Below are positions 50,743 to 59,281 of a DNA stretch of 64,000 bases, one piece after another. The stretch lies in the NCBI GenBank assembly GCA_965222695.1, contig OZ244967.1, positions 186,001-250,000 on the forward strand, read 5' to 3'. How positions within the stretch are numbered: position 1 is the first letter of the stretch; each line of letters begins with the position of its first letter. The position numbers were made by a program, and so were the translations under genes. The notes beneath the pieces were generated by a model. That model had not been told where the DNA came from and searched no databases. It saw only the letters and a program-made list of their open reading frames with translations. Source of the DNA: UBA7957 sp965222695 (GTDB taxonomy: Bacteria; Pseudomonadota; Gammaproteobacteria; Granulosicoccales; Granulosicoccaceae).

Positions 50743-51942
50743 ATGGCAACGACGAGTAGCACTGTCAAGGCGCCTGCGCATACTACATCATTCTGGCACG
50801 ATCCGGATAAGCGCGCGCTGGTTTTTCAAATTCTGGCTTTTGCAGTTGTTGTTTGGCTGCTATGGTCGATGATCGATAATACCGCAACCAATATGAAGGC
50901 CAGAGGACTGGCATCAGGTTTCGGTTTTCTGGAAGTCAACGCCGGATTCGGCATTATTCAAACTCTCATTCCCTATTCGGAAGAATCCAGCTACGGCCGT
51001 ACATTTATCGTCGGTCTGCTGAATACCATATTGGTGGCCGTGCTTGGAATAATCTTTGCCACCATTTTGGGGTTTCTGGTTGGAGTGGCGCGGCTTTCCC
51101 ATAACTGGTTGTTGCAGAAAGTTGCAACGATTTATGTTGAAACATTCCGAAATATACCGCTTCTGCTGCAGATTTTCTTTTGGTATCACGCGGTTCTGAA
51201 ACCCCTGCCCGGACCGAGAGAGTTGCATACTGCGGGAGACAAGGTTTTCTTTTCCGTCAATAACCGCGGCATCATCATGGCGGACCCGATTCCTCAACCG
51301 GGCTTTCAATATGTCTGGATAAGCTTTTTAATCGGCATAGTTATAACCATATTGATAAAAAAGTGGGCTGATCAAAGACAGATAGCAACCGGACAACAGT
51401 TTCCTGTACTTTGGACCGCACTTGGATTAATAGTCGGTATTCCTCTGCTGTTATTTTTATTGATGGGCATGCCGATCAATTTCGAACCCGCGGAAATGAG
51501 CCGCTTCAGTCTCGGGGGAGGAGTCACCATCATTCCGGAACTGATTGCATTGTTGATAGCCCTGGTGGTCTATACCGCTGCATTTATCGCTGAGATCGTG
51601 CGGGCTGGAATTCAGGCCGTCAGCCACGGCCAGACAGAGGCATCTTATGCTTTGGGCTTAAGACCCGGCCCGACACTTCGTCTGGTCGTTATCCCACAGG
51701 CGCTACGAGTGATAATTCCTCCGTTGACCAGTCAGTATTTGAATCTCACTAAAAATTCAAGCCTGGCAACAGCCATTGCCTATCCGGATCTGGTATCCGT
51801 ATTTGCCGGAACCGTGCTGAATCAAACCGGACAGGCGGTTGAAATTATGGTGATGACGCTGGCCGTGTATCTGACTCTGAGCCTCGTTACCTCGATGTTT
51901 ATGAACTGGTACAACCGCAGAATCAAACTGGTGGAGAGATAA
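50743..51942 (+). CDS. aapQ: General L-amino acid ABC transporter, permease AapQ
   Basis: This is an inner-membrane permease of 399 residues. Hydrophobic segments are interrupted by the long soluble insertion characteristic of AapQ (about residues 150-190, with ADPIPQPGFQYVWIS). The binding-protein-dependent permease signature is ASYALGLRPGPTLRLVVIPQ, ending ALRVIIPPLTSQYLNLTKNS. It pairs with AapM, and the genes are one base apart. Confidence 0.93.
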   Translation: MATTSSTVKAPAHTTSFWHDPDKRALVFQILAFAVVVWLLWSMIDNTATNMKARGLASGFGFLEVNAGFGIIQTLIPYSEESSYGRTFIVGLLNTILVAVLGIIFATILGFLVGVARLSHNWLLQKVATIYVETFRNIPLLLQIFFWYHAVLKPLPGPRELHTAGDKVFFSVNNRGIIMADPIPQPGFQYVWISFLIGIVITILIKKWADQRQIATGQQFPVLWTALGLIVGIPLLLFLLMGMPINFEPAEMSRFSLGGGVTIIPELIALLIALVVYTAAFIAEIVRAGIQAVSHGQTEASYALGLRPGPTLRLVVIPQALRVIIPPLTSQYLNLTKNSSLATAIAYPDLVSVFAGTVLNQTGQAVEIMVMTLAVYLTLSLVTSMFMNWYNRRIKLVER

Positions 51943-51943
51943 A

Positions 51944-53086
51944 ATGGCCGAACAATCTATTCCACAAAGTACAAGCTTTGTTGCAGACACGATTCTGGAT
52001 GAACGGCCGGCGCCGAAAAACACGGTCGGATTTGTCGCCTGGCTCAAGGAGAATCTGTTCGACGGCTGGTTCAACACCGTGCTTACCCTGTTGTCTTTAT
52101 GGATTGTCTACATTATCGTACCGCCGGTTATAGATTGGGCGATTACCGGCGCCAATTGGACAGGCGGATCTGAAGCCTGCAGAGCCAATCCGGACGCCGC
52201 TTGTTGGCCTTTCATTATCGAGCGATGGGAACAGTTTCTTTACGGCTTTTACGAGCGCTCTGAGCGTTGGCGTGTCGATGTCGTTTTGTGGATATTATTT
52301 ATCGGCATTGCGTTACTGGTCTATGAGAAGACGCCCTACCGTAACTGGATAGGTATGTTTATGCTGTTTATCTTTCCTATCATTTCCTTCTTTATGCTTT
52401 ACGGTTCGGATTTGTTCGGATTGCCGATCGTGCCGACGGATCAGTGGGGCGGATTTGCGCTGACCCTGGTTATAGCCTTGACGGGAATAGTGGCGTCACT
52501 GCCTCTTGGGATTTTGTTGGCTCTGGGGCGCCGTTCCGAAATGCCCGTGATCCGGAATATCTGCGTAATCTTCATTGAATTCTGGCGTGGCGTGCCCTTG
52601 ATTACGGTTTTGTTCATGGCTTCAGTCATGTTTCCCTTGTTTTTGCCGGACGGTGTCACCGTCAATCAACTTTTGCGTGCGGTTGTAGGGGTTGCCTTGT
52701 TCTCGGCTGCATACATGGCCGAGGTCGTGAGGGGAGGTCTGCAGGCCATACCCAAAGGGCAGTATGAAGGCGCGAGTTCTCTAGGCCTGGGTTTTTGGCA
52801 ATCCATGCGTCTGGTCGTCATGCCTCAGGCATTAAAAATCGTTATTCCCGGAATCGTTAACACTTTTATCGGGCTGTTTAAGGATACAACCCTGGTATTG
52901 ATAATCGGTTTATTGGATTTGCTGGGCATGATTCAGTCCGCCATTGCCGATCCGAACTGGTCCATCCGATCCGTGCCCTATACCGGCTATGCCTTCGTCG
53001 CCATTGTATTTTGGGTATTTTGTTACAGCATGGCGCGGTATAGCCGGTACCTGGAAGATAAACTTCACACTGGCCACAAACGATAG
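51944..53086 (+). CDS. aapM: General L-amino acid ABC transporter, permease AapM
   Basis: This is the second permease, with 380 residues. It has extra N-terminal membrane segments and a periplasmic loop rich in Trp and Cys (SEACRANPDAACWPFIIERW). The EAA-type signature is YEGASSLGLGFWQSMRLVVM, then IPGIVNTFIGLFKDTTLVLI. It begins one base after aapQ with GGAGAG as the ribosome-binding site. With AapQ it forms the channel. Confidence 0.93.
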   Translation: MAEQSIPQSTSFVADTILDERPAPKNTVGFVAWLKENLFDGWFNTVLTLLSLWIVYIIVPPVIDWAITGANWTGGSEACRANPDAACWPFIIERWEQFLYGFYERSERWRVDVVLWILFIGIALLVYEKTPYRNWIGMFMLFIFPIISFFMLYGSDLFGLPIVPTDQWGGFALTLVIALTGIVASLPLGILLALGRRSEMPVIRNICVIFIEFWRGVPLITVLFMASVMFPLFLPDGVTVNQLLRAVVGVALFSAAYMAEVVRGGLQAIPKGQYEGASSLGLGFWQSMRLVVMPQALKIVIPGIVNTFIGLFKDTTLVLIIGLLDLLGMIQSAIADPNWSIRSVPYTGYAFVAIVFWVFCYSMARYSRYLEDKLHTGHKR

Positions 53087-53095
53087 GTTAAAGAT

Positions 53096-53881
53096 ATGTC
53101 AGAAGAAATGAAAGCCGTTGATCGAAGCCGCCTGTCCGTCAGCGATGAGGTGGCAATTGAAATCATCAATATGAATAAATGGTATGGTCAGTTCCATGTG
53201 CTGAAGGATATTAATCTGAATGTGCATCGTGGAGAACGCATCGTTGTCTGCGGGCCTTCGGGATCGGGCAAATCGACCATGATCCGGTGTATTAATCGTT
53301 TGGAAGAGCACCAGGAAGGGCAGATTATTGTGAACGGCATAGAACTCACAAACGATTTGAAAAATATCGACGCCATTCGGCGCGAAGTCGGGATGTGCTT
53401 CCAGCACTTTAATCTCTTTCCTCATCTGACGGTTCTGGATAATTGCACTCTTGCACCTCTGTGGGTCAGAAAAATACCCAAGAAGGAAGCGGAAGAAGTC
53501 GCGATGAAGTATCTGGAACGGGTAAAGATACCTGATCAAGCGAATAAATTTCCCGGTCAGCTGTCCGGCGGGCAGCAACAGCGCGTGGCCATTGCCCGCT
53601 CACTGTGTATGAACCCACGGATTATGTTGTTTGATGAGCCGACTTCCGCCCTGGATCCGGAAATGATCAAGGAAGTGCTGGATGTCATGATCGAACTGGC
53701 TGAAGAAGGCATGACAATGATCTGTGTAACCCACGAGATGGGTTTTGCAAAAACCGTAGCTAACCGTGTTATTTTTATGGATGCAGGCCAGATTATCGAG
53801 GAGAATGAGCCCGAAGAATTCTTCAATAATCCACAGTCTGACAGAACCCAGCTGTTTCTCAGCCAGATATTGCAGCATTGA
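53096..53881 (+). CDS. aapP: General L-amino acid ABC transporter, ATP-binding protein AapP
   Basis: This is the ATPase of the Aap importer, with 261 residues. Walker A is GPSGSGKST, Walker B is IMLFDEPTSALDPE, and the signature is LSGGQQQRVAIARSL. The strand after it has VTHEMGFAKTVANRVIFMD. It begins nine bases after aapM and ends the operon. A REP doublet follows 16 bases after its stop. Confidence 0.95.
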   Translation: MSEEMKAVDRSRLSVSDEVAIEIINMNKWYGQFHVLKDINLNVHRGERIVVCGPSGSGKSTMIRCINRLEEHQEGQIIVNGIELTNDLKNIDAIRREVGMCFQHFNLFPHLTVLDNCTLAPLWVRKIPKKEAEEVAMKYLERVKIPDQANKFPGQLSGGQQQRVAIARSLCMNPRIMLFDEPTSALDPEMIKEVLDVMIELAEEGMTMICVTHEMGFAKTVANRVIFMDAGQIIEENEPEEFFNNPQSDRTQLFLSQILQH

Positions 53882-53897
53882 CCGCCGACTCCGAGCC

Positions 53898-53961
53898 GTA
53901 GGAGCTTGCCCTGCAAGCGAGAATCCCTACCAACAGATCGATGGGAAAGCCCCACTCCTAC
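53898..53961. repeat. REP doublet (REPIN-like) between convergent genes
   Basis: GTAGGAG at 53898-53904 and its inverse CTCCTAC at 53955-53961 bound a 64-base unit. Each half has its own REP-like palindrome: GTAGGAGCTTGCCCTGCAAG on one side, and GTAGGAGTGGGGCTTTCCCA reading inward on the other strand. GTAG-headed REPs paired in opposite orientation are a pattern mobilised by RAYT transposases. No RAYT gene is in the window. The right arm contains the TAG stop of the Nudix gene. Confidence 0.7.
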
Positions 53962-54818
53962 AATTGCCGGTGTGTGCCGTAAATCAAACGGGTCAGGGTA
54001 TCAAAATCCTCATGTTGAGGTGTGATGATTCCGCTACGGATCAATAAATCCACATTGACCAAATTGCAATTGTCTTTGAAGAGTTCCGTCTCATCGGTGA
54101 GGCGGGCCAGCTCCTCTACGGGAACCAGCGCGAAACTGTCCACTTCACCATCGGTATTTTCCGGTTCGAAATCTTCCGGAAGCCATAAATCGTAGATAAA
54201 AATAGTCGACACATCCAGTCCGCGGCTGGTTTCCATCTGATAGTGAACGGCTCCTCTGGCCTGCGCGGAATCCGCGATTGAAGCGGGAATATTCGCCTCT
54301 TCCTGGCATTCCTTTATCAGGTTTTCCTTCAGACCTATACCCAAAGGCTGCCCGCCCGCCACCATTTGATCCAGCTTCCCCGGGTAAAAGGGCTTTTGCA
54401 ATGCGCGTGTACCGACCCAAACATGTATGCCATCCGCCATATGAACAAGGCCGTTCATATGAATGCCAAATCCCAACAAGCCGAAATACAATATTGCCGA
54501 ACGCTCCATTTCCATTACCGGCTCTTGATTGAATTCCAGTGTTACCGGATAGGCTTCGCCAACCCAGGTATCGATATGTTTTCGCCGGTGCAACTCGGCA
54601 ACAACATCAAATACGGCATCGCTTCGCTCACGATAAGTGCGCAGACTGTGGTGCAGGGAAACACCATGACTTGAAAGTTCAAATACCCGAGGCCATTTAT
54701 GCAAATAAGCCACAAACTCATGAGCTATCCACCCATAGCGACGCTGCTCAACCAGGAACGGCTGATAGTTTTCCAGTTTGTATGAGTTACAGGCCTTGAT
54801 TCTGTCGAGATAGCTCAC
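53958..54818 (-). CDS. Nudix hydrolase with N-terminal DUF4743
   Basis: The protein has 286 residues. The N-terminal half (about 1-120) is a DUF4743-like domain. The Nudix domain has the catalytic box with key residues GIGLKENLIKECQEEANI, where REUxEE is represented by KECQEE. The pattern matches plant Nudix 20/24 and the N-terminal domain of fungal thiamine pyrophosphokinase. Those proteins remove damaged forms of thiamine diphosphate. A similar housekeeping role is inference. Its stop codon lies in the REP doublet. Confidence 0.85.
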   Translation of the reverse strand: MSYLDRIKACNSYKLENYQPFLVEQRRYGWIAHEFVAYLHKWPRVFELSSHGVSLHHSLRTYRERSDAVFDVVAELHRRKHIDTWVGEAYPVTLEFNQEPVMEMERSAILYFGLLGFGIHMNGLVHMADGIHVWVGTRALQKPFYPGKLDQMVAGGQPLGIGLKENLIKECQEEANIPASIADSAQARGAVHYQMETSRGLDVSTIFIYDLWLPEDFEPENTDGEVDSFALVPVEELARLTDETELFKDNCNLVNVDLLIRSGIITPQHEDFDTLTRLIYGTHRQL

Positions 54819-54963
54819 TTTGTATTATCGTCCCGGGTTAACTGAATGCCCTGGCCGGGCTGCGGTTAAGCGTGGCATTGTATGGTGAGGCTTGTGCATC
54901 GGCAATTTTTCATTCACCATAAATCGTTCTGCGGATCACACTTAATCCAATATGGAGAAAAAC

Positions 54964-55278
54964 ATGCTGATTTCCAATCTCGAGCTTGTGCACGGCAGCA
55001 GAATTAAGGAACATCTCGGTCTGGTTCAGGGCAGTTCGGTGAGAACCAAACATGCGGGCAGGGATTTGATGGCGTCGCTGAAAAATCTTTTCGGCGGCGA
55101 ATTGGTTGGTTATACGGAATTGCTGCACGAGTCGCGTGAGCAGGCCATGCAACGAATGATTCGGCAGGCAGAGGCGTTGGGTGCCAACGCCATACTCAAT
55201 GTCCGCTTCTCGACTTCCAGCGTGACTCAGGGAGCGGCGGAGATCTATGTCTATGGAACGGCCGTAACTCTGGAGTAG
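54964..55278 (+). CDS. YbjQ family (UPF0145) protein
   Basis: The protein has 104 residues from the ATG at 54964, which has GGAG nine bases before it. An ATG at 54952 would use the Shine-Dalgarno bases as codons. Family blocks are RTKHAGRDLMASLKNLFGGE, ELLHESREQAMQRMIRQAEA and GANAILNVRFSTSSVTQGAA. YbjQ proteins form pentamers and have been called heavy-metal-binding. The function is unsettled. It is four bases before a membrane-anchored relative. Confidence 0.9.
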   Translation: MLISNLELVHGSRIKEHLGLVQGSSVRTKHAGRDLMASLKNLFGGELVGYTELLHESREQAMQRMIRQAEALGANAILNVRFSTSSVTQGAAEIYVYGTAVTLE

Positions 55279-55282
55279 ATCG

Positions 55283-55732
55283 ATGTATGAATTTATCGCC
55301 ATACTCGTTTTGCTGTTTATTGCCTATTTTACCGGCAGCAGAATCGAAAAACGCCATTATCGGCATATTATCGATCGTGAAAATTTGTTAAATCGGATTC
55401 CCGCGGTTGCCAGTCGGATACCCCCGGAAAAAACCTACAGACAAGTATTGGTGACCGGAAATACCACCATTTCCGTCGACTATTTCAAACGCTTTCTGGC
55501 TGCGTTGCATTTGTTTTTCGGCGGTAATGTCAGCGCTTACGAGACACTGCTGGACCGCGCCAGAAGGGAAGCTGTTATCCGGATGAAAGAAACGGCAGAT
55601 TCCCACGGTGCCGAACTGGTCCTGAATGTTAAGTACGAAACCGCCTCTATATCCAAGGGTGCCGGTAACAGCCTCGGCACCGTCGAGGTCTTGGCGTACG
55701 GCACGGCAATGGTTCCGGTCGAATCAGCGTGA
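55283..55732 (+). CDS. Membrane-anchored YbjQ-like protein
   Basis: The protein has 149 residues. A single N-terminal membrane helix (EFIAILVLLFIAYFTGSRI) is followed by a YbjQ-type domain with FFGGNVSAYETLLDRARREA, HGAELVLNVKYETASISKGA and a closing strand. It thus duplicates the upstream gene's domain and adds an anchor. The stop overlaps the M48 peptidase start by four bases (GTGA). The three genes are likely one operon. Confidence 0.8.
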   Translation: MYEFIAILVLLFIAYFTGSRIEKRHYRHIIDRENLLNRIPAVASRIPPEKTYRQVLVTGNTTISVDYFKRFLAALHLFFGGNVSAYETLLDRARREAVIRMKETADSHGAELVLNVKYETASISKGAGNSLGTVEVLAYGTAMVPVESA

Positions 55733-56544
55733 AGTATTCCAACCGGCAGGTACCCGAAGGTATCAACACTTCCGCGGGCAGTCCGCTAAAAACTTTTTTC
55801 AAACTGCTGGCGGCGATTCTGGTGGTGCTGATCATCGCTGCCTGGTTGTTGGGTAAGTCCGGAGCCTGGCTCGCCACACTGATACCGATCGAAAAAGAAA
55901 TGCTGTTGGCAGGCGAAATGGAAATTGTCGAGTTTAAAGAGTCAGCGACACAACAATATCTGGCAAGGTTAGCGCGTGAACTGGCGGAACATATGGAGAT
56001 ACCTTCACAATACCGGATAAAGGTTTATTATGATGAGGAACCGGTGATCAATGCTTTTGCAACCCTGGGCGGCCATGTTATTTTCTATAAAGGTCTGATA
56101 AAGCAGCTGAACAGTGAAAATGCCCTGGCAATGTTAATCGCACACGAGTTGGCGCATGTTAAACACCGCGACCCGATAGCATCACTTGGGCAGGGGATTG
56201 CGATCAGCACCGGTTTTGAATTGATTCTGGGTAAGGTCGACATAGGTATACTTGGTAATACAGGTCTGTATACACAACTTAAATTCAGCCGCGATATGGA
56301 ATCTGCTGCTGACGAGGAAGCCCTGGCCGCGGTTTACCGCAATTACGGGCATTTGGCGGGTGCATTGGATTTATACGAAGTATTTCTCGATGCACAGGAT
56401 GAAGATATAAAATTCTTTCCTGCCTTTTTGGCAACACATCCGTTGACGGCAAAGCGAATCGAAAATCTCAGGTCTTTGGCGAAAGACAACAACTGGCCAC
56501 TTGAGGGTAAAAAAACCGCTTTGCCCAATGGTTTTGCCGATTGA
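55729..56544 (+). CDS. M48 family metallopeptidase, membrane-anchored
   Basis: The protein has 271 residues from a GTG that overlaps the previous stop. One membrane helix near the N terminus (LLAAILVVLIIAAWLLGKSG) precedes the peptidase domain. The zinc motif HELAH is in LIAHELAHVKHRDP, and the third ligand is probably the Glu in ESAADEEALAA. The fold resembles HtpX and BepA/YfgC. It may act on periplasmic or membrane proteins. Coupling to YbjQ proteins suggests a shared role, which is not known. Confidence 0.85.
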   Translation: MKYSNRQVPEGINTSAGSPLKTFFKLLAAILVVLIIAAWLLGKSGAWLATLIPIEKEMLLAGEMEIVEFKESATQQYLARLARELAEHMEIPSQYRIKVYYDEEPVINAFATLGGHVIFYKGLIKQLNSENALAMLIAHELAHVKHRDPIASLGQGIAISTGFELILGKVDIGILGNTGLYTQLKFSRDMESAADEEALAAVYRNYGHLAGALDLYEVFLDAQDEDIKFFPAFLATHPLTAKRIENLRSLAKDNNWPLEGKKTALPNGFAD

Positions 56545-56598
56545 GGGGTTTTGCTGATTGAGTGGTTTCGCCGATTGAGCCGCGGATGCGGCGTCTTG

Positions 56599-58242
56599 CT
56601 ACTGTACTATTTGATCAATCTTCAGTTCTACATTATCCCCGTGTTTGACGGGACCGAGTTCGGTAAACAGATCCCCCTTGGCGGCTATGGCCTGGCCTGA
56701 TTGAGATATTCTGGCACCCACGATAAGCTGCTCGTGGTCCGACATTTTCAATTGCGGCATCATACCCATCGAGTCGTCCAGGGTAAGCGTGAGCGGGAGG
56801 TCTTTGACTTGTATACGGGCTGCAGCCAGGGGCATGGGCGGACCCTGAAACGCCTTGACATAAATAAATACCGTGTCCTGTGGATTCACGGACGCGGCCA
56901 GCTTTTCATCCAGATTGACCGATACACTGACCGATGCTGTGCCCTCCTTACCGGCAGTTTGTTCCGGTATAGTGCCTCCGGCCTGAAGAATCAGTGATTT
57001 GACTTCATCCGCCGATGCGGGGTCTTCGGCCAGCAGGGGAAGGAGCTTTTGCCAATGTGTGATGGCTTTATCATTGTTACCCCGTTCGCGCTCTGCCATA
57101 CCCGCAAGCCATAAAGCTTTGGGATTTTCCGGCGATTTGACCAACACCGCTTCCACCAGTTCCGAAGGGCGGCCATACATACGCCCGCCGTTACTCATGG
57201 CTGTCGCGTCAGCCAGCGCCAGCATGGTTGTGGGGTCTCCGCTGTTTTGCTTCAGCGCCTCCTCCAGGGCTGTAACCGCTTCAGGGAACCTTTTCATCAA
57301 CAGATATGAACGTCCGAGCATTAACCATCCGGTCGGGTTGTCCGGATTGGACTTGAGTTTTTCTTCCAGCCCGGAAACCATGGATTCGATATCGGCAATA
57401 TGCTGATCCGCAACCGCGGGCGCGTCATTGTTCAACTGGGCAATCAATTGTTCCAGGCTGGCCAGATCCTGCGACCCGGCGGGCAAAATCCCACGCAGTT
57501 TATTCCAGTGTTGGAGCGCTGTTTCTTTATCGCCCTTGTCACGTGCTGCCATCCCGGCGAGCCACAGACCGGTAACATTGTTCGGATCCTTTTCAAGTGC
57601 CGCCAGTATGAGTGCTTCCGGTTCGCCGATAATCCGGCCGCCGGATTTCATGGCCAAGGCATCCGCCTTAAGTAGCATATAATCCGGGCTTTCAGGTTCA
57701 ATTTTCAGCAATCGGTCGTAAACCGCTTCGGCCTTGGCAAAGTTCTCCTCTTCCATATGAGTTCTGCCCAGCATCAGCCAGCCGTCGATATCGGAGGGAT
57801 CTTTTTCCAGCCTGGCTTCGAGTTGGGTGATCATGGCCTGCATTCCGGCTTCGGGATCGGCTTGCACAAGCGCAAACTCAACCGCCTTGGGATTTCCCAG
57901 ATACGAGTACAGCAGAAAAGACAAACCCGGAATGATCAGGGCGACAACGACAGCTGTAATCCACGCGGGATTTTTTTCTCCCTGGCTAGAATCTTCACCG
58001 CCGCTCATGTCACTGAACAGCCCTTGCTCCAACTCGTCCTTGGCCTGCTCGTAGTCCTGTTGACTGAGCGATCCGCGTTGAAATTCGTTTTCCAGCTCCC
58101 GTAAGCGGTCTTTGGCGATCAGGATATTCTGATCCCGCCGGTTAACTGTGGCCCGGTTCGCGGAGGTACGGATCAATACCGGTACTATCAGTACCAATGC
58201 AATCAAGGTGAGGGCGGCAGCCAATAGCCAGAATGTTGTCAT
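56599..58242 (-). CDS. ccmI: Cytochrome c biogenesis protein CcmI with duplicated TPR block
   Basis: CcmI holds apocytochrome c for CcmF/H. The protein has 547 residues. The N-terminal membrane segments (about 3-24 and 93-115) flank a coiled loop with RLRELENEFQRGSLS. TPR helices follow in two similar blocks, about residues 135-265 and 285-418 (compare GWLMLGRTHMEEENFAKAE with GWLMLGRSYLLMKRFPEAV, and LWLAGMAARDKGDKETALQH with LWLAGMAERERGNNDKAITH). The C terminus (about 440-547) is a beta-rich domain (VSVSVNLDEKLAASV). It is the last gene of the minus-strand ccm cluster. Confidence 0.93.
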   Translation of the reverse strand: MTTFWLLAAALTLIALVLIVPVLIRTSANRATVNRRDQNILIAKDRLRELENEFQRGSLSQQDYEQAKDELEQGLFSDMSGGEDSSQGEKNPAWITAVVVALIIPGLSFLLYSYLGNPKAVEFALVQADPEAGMQAMITQLEARLEKDPSDIDGWLMLGRTHMEEENFAKAEAVYDRLLKIEPESPDYMLLKADALAMKSGGRIIGEPEALILAALEKDPNNVTGLWLAGMAARDKGDKETALQHWNKLRGILPAGSQDLASLEQLIAQLNNDAPAVADQHIADIESMVSGLEEKLKSNPDNPTGWLMLGRSYLLMKRFPEAVTALEEALKQNSGDPTTMLALADATAMSNGGRMYGRPSELVEAVLVKSPENPKALWLAGMAERERGNNDKAITHWQKLLPLLAEDPASADEVKSLILQAGGTIPEQTAGKEGTASVSVSVNLDEKLAASVNPQDTVFIYVKAFQGPPMPLAAARIQVKDLPLTLTLDDSMGMMPQLKMSDHEQLIVGARISQSGQAIAAKGDLFTELGPVKHGDNVELKIDQIVQ

Positions 58243-58271
58243 GAGAATAGTTACACTGATGCCTGATTAAA

Positions 58272-58751
58272 CTATTTGCCGGATTCTTCTTCCAGGAGTG
58301 AGCGAATTTCCGCTTGCTCGTCGGCATTCAATTCCGGAGCCTGTTGTTTTCTGCCGCGGATAATTTTCATTAGTATTACAATACTGGCAAGTAAAAAGAT
58401 AAAAGGGCCAATCCACAACAGTACGGTGGATGCAGTAAACGGTGGTCGGTATAAAACAAATTCGCCATAACGCGTTACCATATAGTCGATCACATCCTGC
58501 TTGTCCGAGCCGCTTTTCACCATTTCGTACGTTTGACGCCGCAGATCAACGGCGAGTTCTGCATTGGAATCCGCCAGATTTTGATTTTGGCATACCAGGC
58601 AACGCAGTTCGAAGATTAAATCACGATAGAGTCTTTCCTGATCGGCGGAGTCAAACTCCTTTAGCTCTATTGTGGCGTAAAGTGCATGACTGACAGTCAA
58701 TGCTGAAAGCAGTGTCAAGTGGACCAGCAGAGCTTGTAATAACCGCTTCAT
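58272..58751 (-). CDS. ccmH: Cytochrome c biogenesis protein CcmH
   Basis: CcmH is a membrane-anchored thiol protein that reduces apocytochrome c for haem attachment. The protein has 159 residues. A signal peptide is followed by the motif RCLVCQNQNLADS with the CxxC pair, then a membrane helix (TVLLWIGPFIFLLASIVILM). The fold is a three-helix bundle. The stop lies 29 bases before ccmI. Its start overlaps the stop of ccmG. Confidence 0.95.
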   Translation of the reverse strand: MKRLLQALLVHLTLLSALTVSHALYATIELKEFDSADQERLYRDLIFELRCLVCQNQNLADSNAELAVDLRRQTYEMVKSGSDKQDVIDYMVTRYGEFVLYRPPFTASTVLLWIGPFIFLLASIVILMKIIRGRKQQAPELNADEQAEIRSLLEEESGK

Positions 58752-59281
58752 GCGCTTTCCTTTCGCAACTGACCGATCAGCGGAATAATCTCTTCTTTAA
58801 GATCCTGGTCAGTGACAGGGCCTATATGCTTAAGGCGAATTTTGCCACCCTTATCGATAATAAAGGTTTCCGGTACGCCGTAGACCCCCCAATCGATACC
58901 GGTACGGCCCTCCAGGTCAACCGCAATGGCATAATAAGGATTTCCGAACTGGCGCAGCCAACGTTTTGCCTCGCTGCCCTCGTCCTTGTAATTCAAGCCG
59001 ATGATTTCGATGTCGGTCTGTTCGATCAGGCGCGTTATCACTGCATGTTCGGCGCGGCAGGACACGCACCAGGAGGCCCAGACATTCAAAGCCCAGACTT
59101 TACCTTGCATATCCGTGGGTGAGATGTTTGTATCCTGTTCATAAAGCCTTGGCAGTTCGAAACCCGGAGCGGATTTTCCGATAAACGGCGAAGGCACTTC
59201 CTTAGGGTCCAGTTTCAAACCAACCGCCAGTAAAGCGGCGAGAGCGATAAATAGTCCGAGCGGTAAGAAATATTTTATCAT
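58748..59281 (-). CDS. ccmG: Thiol:disulfide interchange protein CcmG/DsbE
   Basis: CcmG is the thioredoxin-like protein that keeps the haem-binding cysteines reduced. The protein has 177 residues. An N-terminal anchor (LPLGLFIALAALLAVGL) is followed by the thioredoxin fold. The active site is WASWCVSCRAEH, and the family-specific YGVPETFIIDKGG has the cis-proline. Overlaps of four bases with ccmH and ccmF indicate coupled translation. Confidence 0.95.
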   Translation of the reverse strand: MIKYFLPLGLFIALAALLAVGLKLDPKEVPSPFIGKSAPGFELPRLYEQDTNISPTDMQGKVWALNVWASWCVSCRAEHAVITRLIEQTDIEIIGLNYKDEGSEAKRWLRQFGNPYYAIAVDLEGRTGIDWGVYGVPETFIIDKGGKIRLKHIGPVTDQDLKEEIIPLIGQLRKESA

